DNA from: Microtetraspora malaysiensis
GTDB lineage: Bacteria; Actinomycetota; Actinomycetes; Streptosporangiales; Streptosporangiaceae
Direction of reading: 5' to 3'
DNA length: 64,000 nucleotides
Assembly: GCF_001528665.1 (NCBI RefSeq)
Contig: NZ_BBYJ01000009.1
Location: forward strand, 186,001 to 250,000
Each line of letters begins with the position of its first letter. The first letter of the stretch is position 1. Under the pieces are notes generated by a model that ran no database searches, was not told the DNA's origin, and saw only the letters and a list, made by a program, of their open reading frames with translations. Shown here piece after piece: positions 63,405 to 64,000 of this stretch. A program made the position numbers and the translations under genes.

Positions 63405-64000
63405 ATGAGTGACGAGCAGGGCGACGTGCGATTCGCCGTGGTCGGCACCCCGGGAGACCGCAGGGTGACGATGTTCCGCGACGCCGTGCTGCGCCGCGGC
63501 CTGCCCGAGCCGGTCGTGATCTCCTGGAGCGACGTCCTCGCCGGCCTTCTCGCGCCCGGCCACGCCGTCGGCGAAGCCTCCGTTGAAGCCGGTGCTCAGG
63601 GTCTCGGTGTCCGCGGATTCGAGGCGCTCGCGCCCGGCACGCTGGTCCGGATCGACTCTCCCGGCGAGGACGCCCGGACCGACGCCCTGCTGCGCGGTCC
63701 CGGCGACCCGAGCCGGGTCACCGGCGGCGCCCGGTGGTACCGCACCTTCGTCGCCGGTCTGTCCAGGGTGCGGGCCCTGACCGCGACGGTGCCGTCGGCC
63801 TGCCTGCTCGGCGACCCCGGCGAGATCGCGGTGATGTTCGACAAGCGGCTGAGCCATCGGCGGCTGCGTGCCGCGGAGGTCCCGGTCCCGGACGCCCTGG
63901 CCGGCCCGGTCACCTCGTACGACGAGCTGCGGGAGGAGATGGCGCGACGGCGCTGGACGCGTGTGTTCGTCAAGCCCGCCCACGGCTCGTCGGCCTCCGG
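63405..64000 (+). CDS. STM4014 family protein, ATP-grasp type (3' truncated by window)
   Basis: ATG 63405; open to the window edge (198 codons). N-terminal pre-ATP-grasp fold VRFAVVGTPGDRRVTMFRDA, then GDPGEIAVMFDKRLSHRRLR, AAEVPVPDALAG and TRVFVKPAHGSSASG, where the Lys-Pro of an ATP-grasp N-lobe is seen. Follows the STM4015 gene by 42 bp. In genomes that carry the set, STM4013 (sulfatase-like) and STM4012/STM4011 (radical SAM) usually follow; they would lie just outside the window. Pathway unknown. Confidence 0.75.
   Translation, partial: MSDEQGDVRFAVVGTPGDRRVTMFRDAVLRRGLPEPVVISWSDVLAGLLAPGHAVGEASVEAGAQGLGVRGFEALAPGTLVRIDSPGEDARTDALLRGPGDPSRVTGGARWYRTFVAGLSRVRALTATVPSACLLGDPGEIAVMFDKRLSHRRLRAAEVPVPDALAGPVTSYDELREEMARRRWTRVFVKPAHGSSAS

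Overview
The window is high-GC DNA (near 70% over most of its length) with frequent GTG starts, short intergenic gaps, 4-bp start/stop overlaps and many leaderless-looking genes. The gene content is that of a filamentous actinomycete: methylmalonyl-CoA mutase with MeaB, an EfeUOB iron importer with a DmdR/IdeR-type iron box, F420-type luciferase-like oxidoreductases, Hanks-type kinases, a DUF5925 AAA protein, a SigJ/ECF41 sigma factor and an FxsT remnant. A Streptosporangiales-like host is my inference; no marker gene here settles the genus.

Layout. 1-1967: end of a peptide ABC importer (binding-protein tail and two permeases). 2059-5653: a decayed FxsT pseudogene and a lower-GC membrane STAND NTPase/TPR gene. 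5760-10158: a minus-strand peptidase operon (C39-like, S9, M20) with translational overlaps. 10361-16402: small membrane protein, DUF5925 AAA ATPase, VOC protein, SigJ-type sigma factor with YceI, a secreted repeat protein and a peptidoglycan amidase. 16478-23468: mutA-mutB-meaB and a CehA/McbA-like metallohydrolase. 23500-28612: two transmembrane Ser/Thr kinases and a kinase-less membrane protein that share one type of extracytoplasmic domain. 29000-37941: accessory zone with a frameshifted recombinase operon, a small kinase between 44-bp direct repeats, a membrane-tethered ECF sigma factor inside a 37-bp inverted-repeat pair, Tn3, resolvase and integrase fragments, and a secreted His/Phe-rich repeat protein. 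38109-45577: ChrB/MFS pair, uppP remnant, efeUOB, a serine hydrolase and a small HTH regulator with a clear promoter. 45823-48604: IS630 fragments split by about 2.2 kb. 48778-64000: lipoprotein, zinc-ribbon protein, phosphotransferase and F420 enzyme divergent across 22 bp, a polar amino acid ABC importer, NagD-like phosphatase, NUDIX, ArfB, alpha/beta hydrolase, DHA2 exporter, GT4 glycosyltransferase, and the start of an STM4015-STM4014 locus that runs off the right edge.

Core functions are propionate/odd-chain carbon entry into the TCA cycle, iron and amino acid import, peptide turnover and ribosome rescue. The most novel material lies in 28.6-38 kb and at the right edge. No rRNA, tRNA or CRISPR array was recognised.
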